Translations under genes and position numbers: made by a program
From: Acidimicrobiales bacterium
GTDB lineage: Bacteria; Actinomycetota; Acidimicrobiia; Acidimicrobiales; SZUA-35
Assembly: GCA_020628305.1 (NCBI GenBank)
Contig: JAHDFH010000010.1
Location: 10,362 to 49,187 of the forward strand
Reading direction: 5' to 3'
DNA length: 38,826 nucleotides
Part shown: piece by piece, positions 25,215-32,178 of the stretch
Layout: every line of letters begins with the position of its first letter
How positions within the stretch are numbered: position 1 is the first letter of the stretch
The notes under the pieces: generated by a model
Seen by the model: only the letters and a program-made list of their open reading frames with translations
Database searches by the model: none
Told to the model about the DNA's origin: nothing

Positions 25215-26039
25215 TTAAAGACTCTTATAAAGGTCATAGACAAGATTTTTGCCAACTTGAAGGCTTTCACTAACTTCATTAACTGCATCTTTTCCAGATT
25301 GGTTTGAAGCCAGTGCAAGCTTTAAGGCCCGAACGATCGACTCCTCATCAACTTCTGATGGGATGATATGTTCATCCAGCACAAGCACAATCTCCCCCTT
25401 TATTGGCTCTGGTAGCTTGTCTAGAAGTTCTGGTGCGGTGCCTCTAAGAACCTGTTGATGAAGCTTTGTAATCTCCCTTATCAAAGCAATCTGGCGATCG
25501 TCAGTTCCCACATCAGCTAAATCGCTGAGAGTTCGCTCAACTCGATTTGGTGCTTCAAAGATAACAACACGACAGTCAAGGGTCGTCAAAAATTTGAGCT
25601 TTGCTCGACGCAGTTTGCCCTTTCTAGGCAAGAAACCTGCGAAGTAGAATTCGGATCCAGCGAATCCGCACAAAGCTAGCGCCGCCGAAGCCGACGAGGG
25701 TCCAGGCACCACATCAACTTCAAATCCAGCTTCTAGCGCTATATTTACAAGCTGCGCTCCCGGGTCGCTCATCACAGGCATCCCAGCATCGGAAACAAAT
25801 CCAACGGATAGGCCTTTGCCCAGGAACTCAACTAGCTTGTCTGCAAAACTGGCTTCAGTATGTTGGTGGACGGCAATAAGTCGTGGGGTGTCAACGCCGA
25901 TCAACCCAAGGAGTTTGCGGGTCTGGCGAGTGTCCTCACATAACAGAACATCGATTTCCTTGAACGTCTGCCTAGCACGATCCGTGATATCCCCAAGATT
26001 GCCGATGGGTGTTCCAATCAAGACAAGTCGACCAGTCAC
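25215..26039 (-). CDS. rsmI: 16S rRNA 2'-O-ribose C1402 methyltransferase RsmI
   Basis: The 274-residue tetrapyrrole-methylase-fold protein begins LVLIGTPIGNLGDITDRA (residues 5-22), the family's SAM site. It has LLCEDTRQTRKLL, FVSDAGMPVMSDPGAQLV, VVPGPSSASAALALCGF and the FLPRKGK loop. It methylates the ribose of C1402 of 16S rRNA near the P site. It starts with GTG, overlapping the DUF192 stop as GTGA, so translation is coupled. Length and motifs are normal. Confidence 0.95.
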   Translation of the reverse strand: MTGRLVLIGTPIGNLGDITDRARQTFKEIDVLLCEDTRQTRKLLGLIGVDTPRLIAVHQHTEASFADKLVEFLGKGLSVGFVSDAGMPVMSDPGAQLVNIALEAGFEVDVVPGPSSASAALALCGFAGSEFYFAGFLPRKGKLRRAKLKFLTTLDCRVVIFEAPNRVERTLSDLADVGTDDRQIALIREITKLHQQVLRGTAPELLDKLPEPIKGEIVLVLDEHIIPSEVDEESIVRALKLALASNQSGKDAVNEVSESLQVGKNLVYDLYKSL

Positions 26040-26383
26040 TGTTTAATTTCCAGCTGCTCGCCGACTTGTAGTTCCCAAGTACTGAATGCCCCAGCTTCGG
26101 CTTCGATCATGCCACAGCCCAGCCCACCAAAAAGTACTCGGTTTGGTCGCATACGAGCAATTTTGACTACGGTCAGCTCATCAGTCACAACAGCAACATC
26201 AATATCGAACTTCATGCCAAAGGTGTGCACCGCAAGAGTGTTGTCAAAGTAGTAGGCACCATCTACCGAGTCTTTAAACAAAAGACCTTGATATTTAGCC
26301 TTTGTCGATACCGGGATATGAAGCGATGCCAACACTTGCCCTTGCTCACGCAGGAGCCAACCTTGCTGATAGTTCTGCTTCAT
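26036..26383 (-). CDS. DUF192 family protein
   Basis: This 115-residue protein fits DUF192: STKAKYQGLLFKDSVDG (about 26-42) gives the GLM-type entry, LAVHTFGMKFDIDVAVV (about 50-66) the conserved H-F/T-xGM-x-xxID core, and MIEAEAGAFSTWELQVGE (about 91-108) the closing E-x-x-AG. The family is small, compact and of unknown biochemical role. Unlike many members it has no signal peptide, so a cytoplasmic role is likely. It sits between ychF and rsmI with 12 bases and a four-base overlap, indicating one operon. Confidence 0.85.
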   Translation of the reverse strand: MKQNYQQGWLLREQGQVLASLHIPVSTKAKYQGLLFKDSVDGAYYFDNTLAVHTFGMKFDIDVAVVTDELTVVKIARMRPNRVLFGGLGCGMIEAEAGAFSTWELQVGEQLEIKQ

Positions 26384-26395
26384 GGCATTAGATCA

Positions 26396-27472
26396 TCACA
26401 CATTGAAGCGAAACTCAAGGACATCGCCGTCTTTGACAATGTAGTCTTTGCCCTCTTGTCTGACGTTTCCAGCTTCTCTGGCTTTGCCCCAAGATCCGGC
26501 TTCGACGAGTTCATCCCAGTGGACAGTTTCAGCCCGGATGAAGCCCCGTTGCATATCGGTATGAATGCGCCCTGCACAAACTGGTGCAGGCGAACCTTCC
26601 CTAAAGGTCCAGGCTCGGCTTTCTTTTTCTCCGGTAGTTAGGAAGGTTCTTAAACCAAGCGTGTAGTAAGCCTCCCTCAAAAAGGTTGGCAACACGCCCT
26701 CACCTAAGCCAAGGGCGTCAAGCATTTCGGTGCGATCATCAGCGTCTAGCTGTGCTGCTTCTGCTTCGAGCTGCACACAGGTGCCAAACACGGGAGCAAG
26801 TTCTCCAAGTTCAGCCTGTACCGGAGCGATCACTTCTTGTACCGAGCCAAGTTGGTCTTCAGCGATGTTCACCAAGGCCAATACAGGCTTATTCGTAAGT
26901 AACTGCCACGGAGCGATCGTCTCAGAGCAGCTCTCCGAAAGGGTGACCCGGTAGAGCGGGGTACCCGCCTCAAGGTGTTCAAGAACTTCCCTTGCAGCAT
27001 CGACTTCGTTTTGTAAGGAACTATCGCCTTTGGCAGCTCGCTCTTTTTTATCCAACCCTGCCGTAACCATTTCTAAATCGGCCAGGGTTAACTCAGTTTC
27101 AACTGTGCTCAGGTGTTCCAACGGGTCTGAGGGCCCAGGAATGTCGTCGTCAACAAAAGCTCGGAGTACAAAAACAATCGCATCAACCTGGCGAATCCCA
27201 GCTAAGAACTTGTTACCTAGTCCCTCTCCTTGACTGGCACCTTTCACAAGCCCACCTATGTCGTTAAATTCCACACTTGCTGGAACCACTTTCTTAGATT
27301 GGCTCATTTTGGCCAACGCATCGAGTCTGTGGTCTGTAACTTTTGCCACCCCTACATTAGGATCAGTTGTCGCAAAGGCGTATGGTGCTGCCAGAGCGCT
27401 GCCCCCTGTGAGAGCGTTATAAAGGGAAGACTTCCCAGCGTTAGGTAGGCCCACGAATCCAAACTTTTCCAT
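26396..27472 (-). CDS. ychF: YchF/Obg-family redox-regulated ATPase
   Basis: The 358-residue protein has the G1 motif GLPNAGKSSLYNALTGG (8-24), G3-type DIGGLVKGASQGEGLGNKFL (71-90), a coiled-coil helical arm (TELTLADLEMVTAGLDKKERA) and a C-terminal TGS domain ending VKDGDVLEFRFNV. YchF prefers ATP through its NxxE motif, here seen as NIAED. It binds ribosomes and takes part in oxidative-stress control. Normal length. It is the first gene of a minus-strand operon and is divergent from bL37 across 137 bases, a gap that must hold both promoters. Confidence 0.96.
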   Translation of the reverse strand: MEKFGFVGLPNAGKSSLYNALTGGSALAAPYAFATTDPNVGVAKVTDHRLDALAKMSQSKKVVPASVEFNDIGGLVKGASQGEGLGNKFLAGIRQVDAIVFVLRAFVDDDIPGPSDPLEHLSTVETELTLADLEMVTAGLDKKERAAKGDSSLQNEVDAAREVLEHLEAGTPLYRVTLSESCSETIAPWQLLTNKPVLALVNIAEDQLGSVQEVIAPVQAELGELAPVFGTCVQLEAEAAQLDADDRTEMLDALGLGEGVLPTFLREAYYTLGLRTFLTTGEKESRAWTFREGSPAPVCAGRIHTDMQRGFIRAETVHWDELVEAGSWGKAREAGNVRQEGKDYIVKDGDVLEFRFNV

Positions 27473-27609
27473 TCATAAGAGGCTAACTGTCGATAAGCGG
27501 AGAAACTCGCTCTCTATCAATCTTGAAGCCAAGACTCAGAACTAAAAACCATCATTTCTGTCGGGTTACAAAGGGTGAAACCGTTGTGATTTAGGATAAG
27601 ATCATAGTC

Positions 27610-27696
27610 ATGTCTAAGCGAAGAAGAAAAAAACGATTGCTCGCTAGAAGGAAGAAAGCCAACCACGGCAGAAAACCTACCGTTGGCAGAAACTAG
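27610..27696 (+). CDS. Micro-ribosomal protein bL37-like
   Basis: This 28-residue basic peptide starts MSKRRRKKRLLARRKKANHG and ends RKPTVGRN. The KANHGRKP core resembles the actinobacterial 50S protein bL37 (about 24 residues, ending with ANHGKRP) seen in mycobacterial ribosomes, by my recall. The ATG is at 27610 with AGGATAAG upstream. The TAG at 27694-27696 lies inside the DCC gene, overlapping its TTG start by 14 bases. Its divergent neighbour is ychF. It is below normal gene-calling length and likely to be missing from annotations. Confidence 0.8.
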   Translation: MSKRRRKKRLLARRKKANHGRKPTVGRN

Positions 27697-28048
27697 CCCC
27701 GTACTTGTTTACGACGGCGACTGCGGTTTCTGCACTCACTGGGCTAAGAGACTAAAGCAAGTTGGCAACGGCTTTGCTATTTCATCTTGGCAAACTTTCG
27801 ACCTTGAATCCATAGGATTGTCCGAAGCGCAAGCTTCTACTTCGGTGTACTTCCATGACGGAACATCTAACTTTGCCGGCACGCAGGCTTTCGCCAAGTG
27901 TTTACTACACACCAACTCTAAGCTGCTCAGGTTTTGTGGCAGAGCCCTAGGTGTGCCACCACTGTCCACGCTTGGAAAGCTTCTTTATCCGGTTGTAGTG
28001 AAATACCGGCACAAACTTCCACCACGTTCTAGCAGCTGTAAGCTCTAA
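27683..28048 (+). CDS. DCC-family thiol-disulfide oxidoreductase-like protein (DUF393)
   Basis: The 121-residue protein carries the family signature YDGDCGFCTHWAKRL (10-24), with the DxDCxxC pair that gives the family its name. It then has ISSWQTFDLESIGLS and SVYFHDGTSNFAGTQAFAKCL. The role is not well defined; a thioredoxin-like fold with a redox-active CxxC pair is expected. The only start in frame near the motif is the TTG at 27683, which overlaps the end of bL37, so translational coupling is likely. An upstream start would run deeper into bL37. It ends 28 bases before the EAL gene. Confidence 0.85.
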   Translation: MAETSPVLVYDGDCGFCTHWAKRLKQVGNGFAISSWQTFDLESIGLSEAQASTSVYFHDGTSNFAGTQAFAKCLLHTNSKLLRFCGRALGVPPLSTLGKLLYPVVVKYRHKLPPRSSSCKL

Positions 28049-28076
28049 TCAGCTCTAGTCTCGATACGCTTAAGCA

Positions 28077-29078
28077 ATGCACGAGCCGCCACTCGACAAA
28101 CATGCTCTCATTCTCATAGGAGCCAATAATGATGCTCAACTTGCTGAGATCGACTTTGATTCTGCTGAAGAGGTAGAGACAGCAACATTAGGTAACGGCA
28201 CCGCCTGGATCCACACCACCAATTACCCTGTTACATTAAGCCGAATTGTTGCTGAAGGCCCAGCCGAAGCCACAGCAGCTCTTTGCGAACCGGATGCAAC
28301 AACCGAAGAAATTGTGGCAGCAGCCCTCAGATCAAAGCCGGTCTCTCACTTTATTACCCTTGACCGGACCGCCAGATCCGATTTATCATTCGAAGTCGCA
28401 TTTCAACCGATCATCAACCTTCAGAACAAACAGATCATTGGATATGAGGCGCTACTGCGAGCTCACTCAGCCACAGCTGTTCTCGATGGTGAGCAACTCG
28501 TGGCTAAAGCTCTCCACGAAGGCTGGATTAGCGAGTTAGACGAAATGGGAAGAGATCTGGCTCTCAAAGCGCTTGGAGATTGGCTGGGCGAGGGCCTACT
28601 TTTTCTAAATATATTGGCACCTGAAGGTATCTTCGACCTGACCGCTGCCCGCAAAAGCGTCACACGGGCCCAAGATATTGGTCTGGAACCAGATCAACTT
28701 GTATTTGAAACCGCTGAACGCAATCAATACACCAATATGAATCTTGTTTCTGCCCAGTTAAACAAACTCAGGGATATGGGGATTCGCTTGGCTGTGGACG
28801 ATCTTGGTGAGGGCTATTCTTCGTTGTTCGCAGCGGCATCTTTCAAACCAGATGTTCTGAAGATTTCTGGCGAACTTGTGCAGCAGCTCCCTTCAGATGA
28901 AGCTATTGCTACGATCAGTGCTGTGGTGGGATTAGCCCATCAAACTGGAGCGTGGGTTATAGCAGAAAAAGTAGAAACGTCACGCCAAGAACAGGTCCTG
29001 ACGGAGCTGGAAGTGGACTGGGCTCAAGGACATAAGTACGGTGCTGCAGTGTCACCGGACCTAATTGCTAATCAATAG
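28077..29078 (+). CDS. EAL-domain cyclic-di-GMP phosphodiesterase
   Basis: The 333-residue protein has an unrecognised N-terminal third (1-105) and an EAL domain from about 106. Catalytic residues look complete: E124-A-L, Asn178 in LFLNILAP, Glu211, Asp241-Asp242 in AVDDLGEGYSSL, Lys262, Glu297 and Gln317. Two loop positions are odd: AEGVE reads AEKVE, and the closing QGxxFG is QGHKYG. It should hydrolyse c-di-GMP to pGpG in the cytoplasm. There is no GGDEF partner in the window and no membrane helix. Its stop overlaps the adenosine-kinase-like gene on the other strand by 11 bases. Confidence 0.88.
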   Translation: MHEPPLDKHALILIGANNDAQLAEIDFDSAEEVETATLGNGTAWIHTTNYPVTLSRIVAEGPAEATAALCEPDATTEEIVAAALRSKPVSHFITLDRTARSDLSFEVAFQPIINLQNKQIIGYEALLRAHSATAVLDGEQLVAKALHEGWISELDEMGRDLALKALGDWLGEGLLFLNILAPEGIFDLTAARKSVTRAQDIGLEPDQLVFETAERNQYTNMNLVSAQLNKLRDMGIRLAVDDLGEGYSSLFAAASFKPDVLKISGELVQQLPSDEAIATISAVVGLAHQTGAWVIAEKVETSRQEQVLTELEVDWAQGHKYGAAVSPDLIANQ

Positions 29079-30024
29079 TTGAACTAAGTCTTGATCCATA
29101 GTGGCTGATTACCTCGGCTGCAGCTTTGATAGCTAGCTCTAAACAAGCTTCTAGCTCCCATTCTTGGATCAAACCATGCAAGAATCCGGCTGCGAACTGA
29201 TCCCCCGCTCCCGTTGAATCAACTAGCTGCTCAGGGACTATCGCCGAAACTGTGACAGATGTTCCCTGAGTAAATGCTGTTGCCCCTTGAGCCCCCGCAG
29301 TCCTAATCACGAGTTTCCCAGCCGCTGTGAGTTCTTGAATTTTTTGCTCAACATGTTCAGCTCCGTAGAGCTGCACAAACTCAGCCGTATTGCCAAAGAC
29401 CGCATCGATGGAGTTATCAATTAGGTCAGCTACTTCAAGCTCGTGACGTTCAATACAAAAAGTATCCGATAGGGACAACGCAATCGTGCAATCTTTCTTA
29501 ACTGAGTTCATTGCTGTGTTAATAGCGTCTTTAGCACTTGCTTTGTCCCAGAGATAAAGTTCCCAAAATAGGTAGTCCGCACTTGCCAGAGCTTGGAGTT
29601 GCAAGTCAGTGACGCTAAGGTTGCTTGCTTCGCCCAAGAAAGTGTTCATTGTTCGTTGGCCATCGGGTGAAACCAAAATCATAGAAGTGCCCGTGGCTGT
29701 TTGACTCAGGACAGGTCTAGAGAGAAAATTTACTCCAGCCTGCTTTGTCGACTCTTGATAAATATCTCCGAGCTGATCATCGGCTATCCGCCCAATAAAA
29801 CTAGCCGAAGAGCCAAGCATGGCCAGACCAGCCGCTGTGTTCGCTGCAGAGCCTCCGGCAGTGTAATTTGGGTCAGTTGCAAGAGCCAGCAGTTGGTCTC
29901 TGCGAGTCTGGTCTATAAGGTTCATCGATCCCGGAACAAGCTCGAGCTCGGCAATTACACTTTGCTCAACTGGAAAGATTACATCGACGATGGCGTTACC
30001 GATGCAGACAATTGATTTGGTCAC
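29068..30024 (-). CDS. PfkB-family sugar/nucleoside kinase, adenosine-kinase-like
   Basis: The 318-residue ribokinase-fold protein starts CIGNAIVDVIFPVE (residues 7-20), close to the GNAIVDV opening of adenosine kinases. It has GSAANTAAGLAMLGSSASFIG, the RIADDQLG turn and the active-site DSTGAGDQFAAGFLHG with the catalytic Asp. Adenosine kinase makes AMP from adenosine in purine salvage; a related sugar substrate cannot be excluded. The GTG start at 30024 is backed by GAGGA five bases upstream. An 18-base palindrome lies 20 bases upstream. Confidence 0.85.
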   Translation of the reverse strand: MTKSIVCIGNAIVDVIFPVEQSVIAELELVPGSMNLIDQTRRDQLLALATDPNYTAGGSAANTAAGLAMLGSSASFIGRIADDQLGDIYQESTKQAGVNFLSRPVLSQTATGTSMILVSPDGQRTMNTFLGEASNLSVTDLQLQALASADYLFWELYLWDKASAKDAINTAMNSVKKDCTIALSLSDTFCIERHELEVADLIDNSIDAVFGNTAEFVQLYGAEHVEQKIQELTAAGKLVIRTAGAQGATAFTQGTSVTVSAIVPEQLVDSTGAGDQFAAGFLHGLIQEWELEACLELAIKAAAEVISHYGSRLSSTID

Positions 30025-30043
30025 GGTTTCCTCAGGATAATTT

Positions 30044-30061
30044 AATTACATCGTTGTAATT
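30044..30061. promoter_or_regulatory. 18-base palindrome upstream of the adenosine-kinase-like gene
   Basis: AATTACA and TGTAATT form a perfect seven-base inverted repeat around TCGT, 19 bases before the start codon. It is AT-rich with a short centre, which fits a dimeric repressor site better than a hairpin terminator. No regulator gene is adjacent, so its owner is unknown. Confidence 0.5.
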
Positions 30062-30103
30062 TGTAGCTGCGATTACTACCATCAGTTAGGTCCTATTTTG
30101 AGT

Positions 30104-30233
30104 GTGACGAAGGCGGGTTCCAACTTAAACAGGTCGAGGTTTGAATGATGAAAGACTTATGCGCTGGCTTTCTAAAATCTCACCCAAGGGTCCCGCCGAC
30201 CCAGTCATACTGTCTGAAACCTACCTCCGTCAC
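30104..30233. ncRNA. Candidate structured RNA or long leader in the 30025-30351 gap
   Basis: The only gap longer than 300 bases contains a nested set of complementary segments. A closing stem joins 30104-30119 with 30218-30233: 13 Watson-Crick pairs plus one wobble of 16 on the plus strand, and 15 of 16 if read on the minus strand. Inside are a hairpin 30125-30130/30139-30144, a two-part stem 30153-30156/30212-30215 and 30158-30161/30206-30209, and an apical hairpin GGGTC/GACCC at 30188-30202. A further perfect match, 30162-30168 with 30248-30254, would make a pseudoknot. It could be a leader of the adenosine-kinase-like gene (minus) or of the RibD_C gene (plus). It does not match any RNA family I recognise. 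The call rests on pairing by eye. Confidence 0.4.
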
Positions 30234-30293
30234 GACCTAAAATACAGGCCAGCGGCCAAGGGTAGACTCGTTAGGCTGTGGATTAAAACTTGA
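30159..30293 (+). CDS. Possible 44-residue small protein overlapping the structured region
   Basis: An ATG at 30159 opens a 44-residue frame reading MRWLSKISPKGPADPVILSE and continuing with a basic C-terminal half that includes RLVRLWIKT. The mix of charged and hydrophobic residues and the ordinary codons look protein-like, but there is only a weak purine stretch (GAAAGA) before the ATG, and I recognise no family. It overlaps the stem-forming region, so at most one of the two readings may be real. It ends 58 bases before the RibD_C gene in the same direction. Confidence 0.25.
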   Translation: MRWLSKISPKGPADPVILSETYLRHDLKYRPAAKGRLVRLWIKT

Positions 30294-30351
30294 CAACCTG
30301 TGGATTTCGTTGTTTTCCATTTTGACCTATGCAGACGAGTAAGCTAGCTGA

Positions 30352-31002
30352 ATGAATCTGGCGCTGCTTACAAACGAGGCTGAAGTTGCCGAGTTTCTGC
30401 AGACCCACAACCCTATTCCCAAGGTCGGGTTGTTCACCAACATGGTTATGTCTATAAACGGCTCCTATTCACAATCCAGCACTTCACAGCTTTTGAGTGA
30501 TCCAATAGATCGGATAATGCTTAAATATCTGCGGGAACAGGCTGATCTTCTACTTGTTGGAGCAGCGACTATAAGGTCAGAAAACTACCAACCACCACAG
30601 AAACTCGATGGCACTCCCCTGCCTCTGGCCATCATAAGCAAGTCTAAGTATCCGCCAACAAACTTCTCATTGACTAGTGCAAATCCAATGATGCTATCCC
30701 CTAAGACTGGCAGCCAAGTCGACCTAGTTGCGGCAATAGCTAAACTTCGCGAGGCGGGTTATGAAAAAATTCTGTCTGAAGGAGGGCCATCGATAATCTC
30801 GCAACTACACAGACTTGACCTAGTAGATGTGAGCTATCGCACGATAAGCCCGGTCCTAGCATCCGATCCAACTCCATCAATCCAGGGCGCACACCCAGAT
30901 CACCTTGTACCACAACAGCTACGTTATATTGCTCAAAGTGAGGAAGGTTTGCTTTTCACACGCTGGGACAAAGGCTATACACCTGGTATCAAGACAACCT
31001 GA
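30352..31002 (+). CDS. RibD C-terminal (DHFR-fold) reductase family protein
   Basis: The 216-residue protein is a stand-alone RibD_C domain: FTNMVMSINGSYS (about 28-40), LSDPIDRIMLKYLREQADLL (48-67) with LLVGAATIRSENY next, and SEGGPSIISQLHRLDLVD (about 142-159). These match the pyrimidine reductase half of RibD, which reduces a ribosylaminopyrimidine in riboflavin synthesis, but single-domain relatives often have other or unknown substrates. No deaminase domain or other rib gene is in the window. It ends by overlapping the convergent LysM gene by 28 bases. The Shine-Dalgarno is weak. Confidence 0.85.
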   Translation: MNLALLTNEAEVAEFLQTHNPIPKVGLFTNMVMSINGSYSQSSTSQLLSDPIDRIMLKYLREQADLLLVGAATIRSENYQPPQKLDGTPLPLAIISKSKYPPTNFSLTSANPMMLSPKTGSQVDLVAAIAKLREAGYEKILSEGGPSIISQLHRLDLVDVSYRTISPVLASDPTPSIQGAHPDHLVPQQLRYIAQSEEGLLFTRWDKGYTPGIKTT

Positions 31003-31370
31003 CCAACTTCAATCTCAGCTGAACCATTGAGAGCTATGAGCTGTGCAACCATCTCACGGGGGTCACCTTCGACATGATTACTTGCTATCGACCATAGAGA
31101 ATCACCCTCTTGAACTAGATAGCTTTGTGAAATCTGTGCGCTCACAACCCCGAGTGTTGGCTGGGAAACCTGCGGAGGGTTAAATTGTGCGCTACGAAGG
31201 CTGATAAAGGCTACCGAAACTGCAACCAACCCTATAAACCCAAACACAATGGCTCGAACGAACTGCACTTGCGATTCGGTTCGATGTGGCGCCACCGGAG
31301 GCACAAGCTGCAAATGAGTTGAGCGATTTCTGATACTTGTTTGTTGGGGATTTATGAAAGTTGCTACCAT
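30975..31370 (-). CDS. Membrane-anchored LysM protein divergent from lexA (SOS division regulator candidate)
   Basis: This 131-residue protein has a cytoplasmic N-terminus, one membrane helix (about 37-57) and a C-terminal LysM domain (83-129: SYLVQEGDSLWSIASNHVEG to VVLIPG). The same layout, divergent from lexA, is found for mycobacterial Rv2719c (ChiZ) and functionally for firmicute YneA, which are SOS-induced cell-division inhibitors. That role is inferred from position and domain plan. It likely anchors in the membrane and binds peptidoglycan outside. A -10-like GATAAT lies on its strand at 31417-31422. Its 3' end overlaps the RibD_C gene. Confidence 0.82.
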   Translation of the reverse strand: MVATFINPQQTSIRNRSTHLQLVPPVAPHRTESQVQFVRAIVFGFIGLVAVSVAFISLRSAQFNPPQVSQPTLGVVSAQISQSYLVQEGDSLWSIASNHVEGDPREMVAQLIALNGSAEIEVGQVVLIPGV

Positions 31371-31416
31371 GCTCAGATCATTGCACGAGGGTCTGACATT
31401 TTGCTCCGCAAAGCCT

Positions 31417-31475
31417 ATTATCAGCTATTTAAGTAGGATTTAGCAGGCTGACGGACCCTAGGGCTATGCTAAGGT
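31417..31475. promoter_or_regulatory. Divergent promoter region between the LysM gene and lexA
   Basis: For lexA, CTGACG (31448-31453) and an extended -10 TGCTAAGGT (TAAGGT at 31470-31475) are 16 bases apart, and the spacer contains the palindrome CCCTAGGG (31456-31463). For the LysM gene, GATAAT on the minus strand (31417-31422) is a fair -10. I found no copy of the usual actinobacterial LexA box (GAAC, four bases, GTTC) in 31371-31542, so the operator recognised here is uncertain. Confidence 0.35.
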
Positions 31476-31542
31476 AACTCGGCCATTGGCCCACTTTATG
31501 CCGCTTGAACGTTGAACGGCTAACAAGGCAAGGTATTTCCAC

Positions 31543-32178
31543 ATGGAACATCCAGAACTTTCAAATAGACAAACAAAAATTCTTGAATTCATTCAGGAAC
31601 AGATCAAACAGCGAGGGTTTCCCCCTTCAGTGAGAGAGATCGCAGCAAGCATTGGAGTCAGCTCCTCCTCGACGGTTCACTCGTATTTGAACAAGCTTAT
31701 TGAAATGGGCTATCTCGAGAAAGATCCCTCTACTCCCCGGGCCCTACGGCTATCGTGGGATCCTCTTAGCGGCGCGTCAGAAGTTGAGCGTCGTCCAGTT
31801 TCATTCGTTCCTTTAGTTGGAGAGGTTGCTGCTGGTACAGATGTCATCGCTCAGGAGAACATCGAGCAGACATTGCCTATCCCAACAGATCTGGCTAGTG
31901 ACGGAGATCTTTTTATGCTTAAGGTCAAAGGCGATTCCATGATCGAAGACGGCATCTTCGACGGAGATTTTATTGTTGCACAAGTAAGCCAGGAGTTTAA
32001 GAATGGCGACGTTGTCATTGCAGGTATTCCTGGCGAAGAGGCAACTATTAAACGATTAAGGAAGACTAAGTCAGCCATCCACTTAATCCCGGCCAATAAG
32101 AAGTTAGAGATTATGAAGTTCGATCCATCCGAGGTCACCCTTTACGGTAAGGCAGTGACTGTCATAAGGCAGCTCTAG
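31543..32178 (+). CDS. lexA: LexA repressor
   Basis: The 211-residue SOS repressor has a winged helix DNA-binding domain (about 5-70; RQTKILEFIQ, then PPSVREIAASIGVSSSSTVH) and an S24 peptidase-like C-terminal domain. The self-cleavage site Ala97-Gly98 in EVAAGTD, the nucleophile Ser132 in KGDSMIEDG and the general base Lys170 in EATIKRL are all in place. RecA-stimulated autocleavage should relieve repression of DNA damage genes. Normal length. It is divergent from the LysM gene and its stop overlaps the dapE stop by four bases. Confidence 0.97.
   Translation: MEHPELSNRQTKILEFIQEQIKQRGFPPSVREIAASIGVSSSSTVHSYLNKLIEMGYLEKDPSTPRALRLSWDPLSGASEVERRPVSFVPLVGEVAAGTDVIAQENIEQTLPIPTDLASDGDLFMLKVKGDSMIEDGIFDGDFIVAQVSQEFKNGDVVIAGIPGEEATIKRLRKTKSAIHLIPANKKLEIMKFDPSEVTLYGKAVTVIRQL

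Noticed and set aside
30276-30310. Two CTGTGGATT copies resembling DnaA boxes
   Set aside because: They match the nine-base consensus only partly (8/9 and 7/9), there are only two, and no origin genes such as dnaA or dnaN are near.
30025-30351. Known RNA family or riboflavin (FMN) riboswitch upstream of RibD_C
   Set aside because: None of the conserved FMN-element, tmRNA, SRP, RNase P or 6S sequence motifs that I know could be found.
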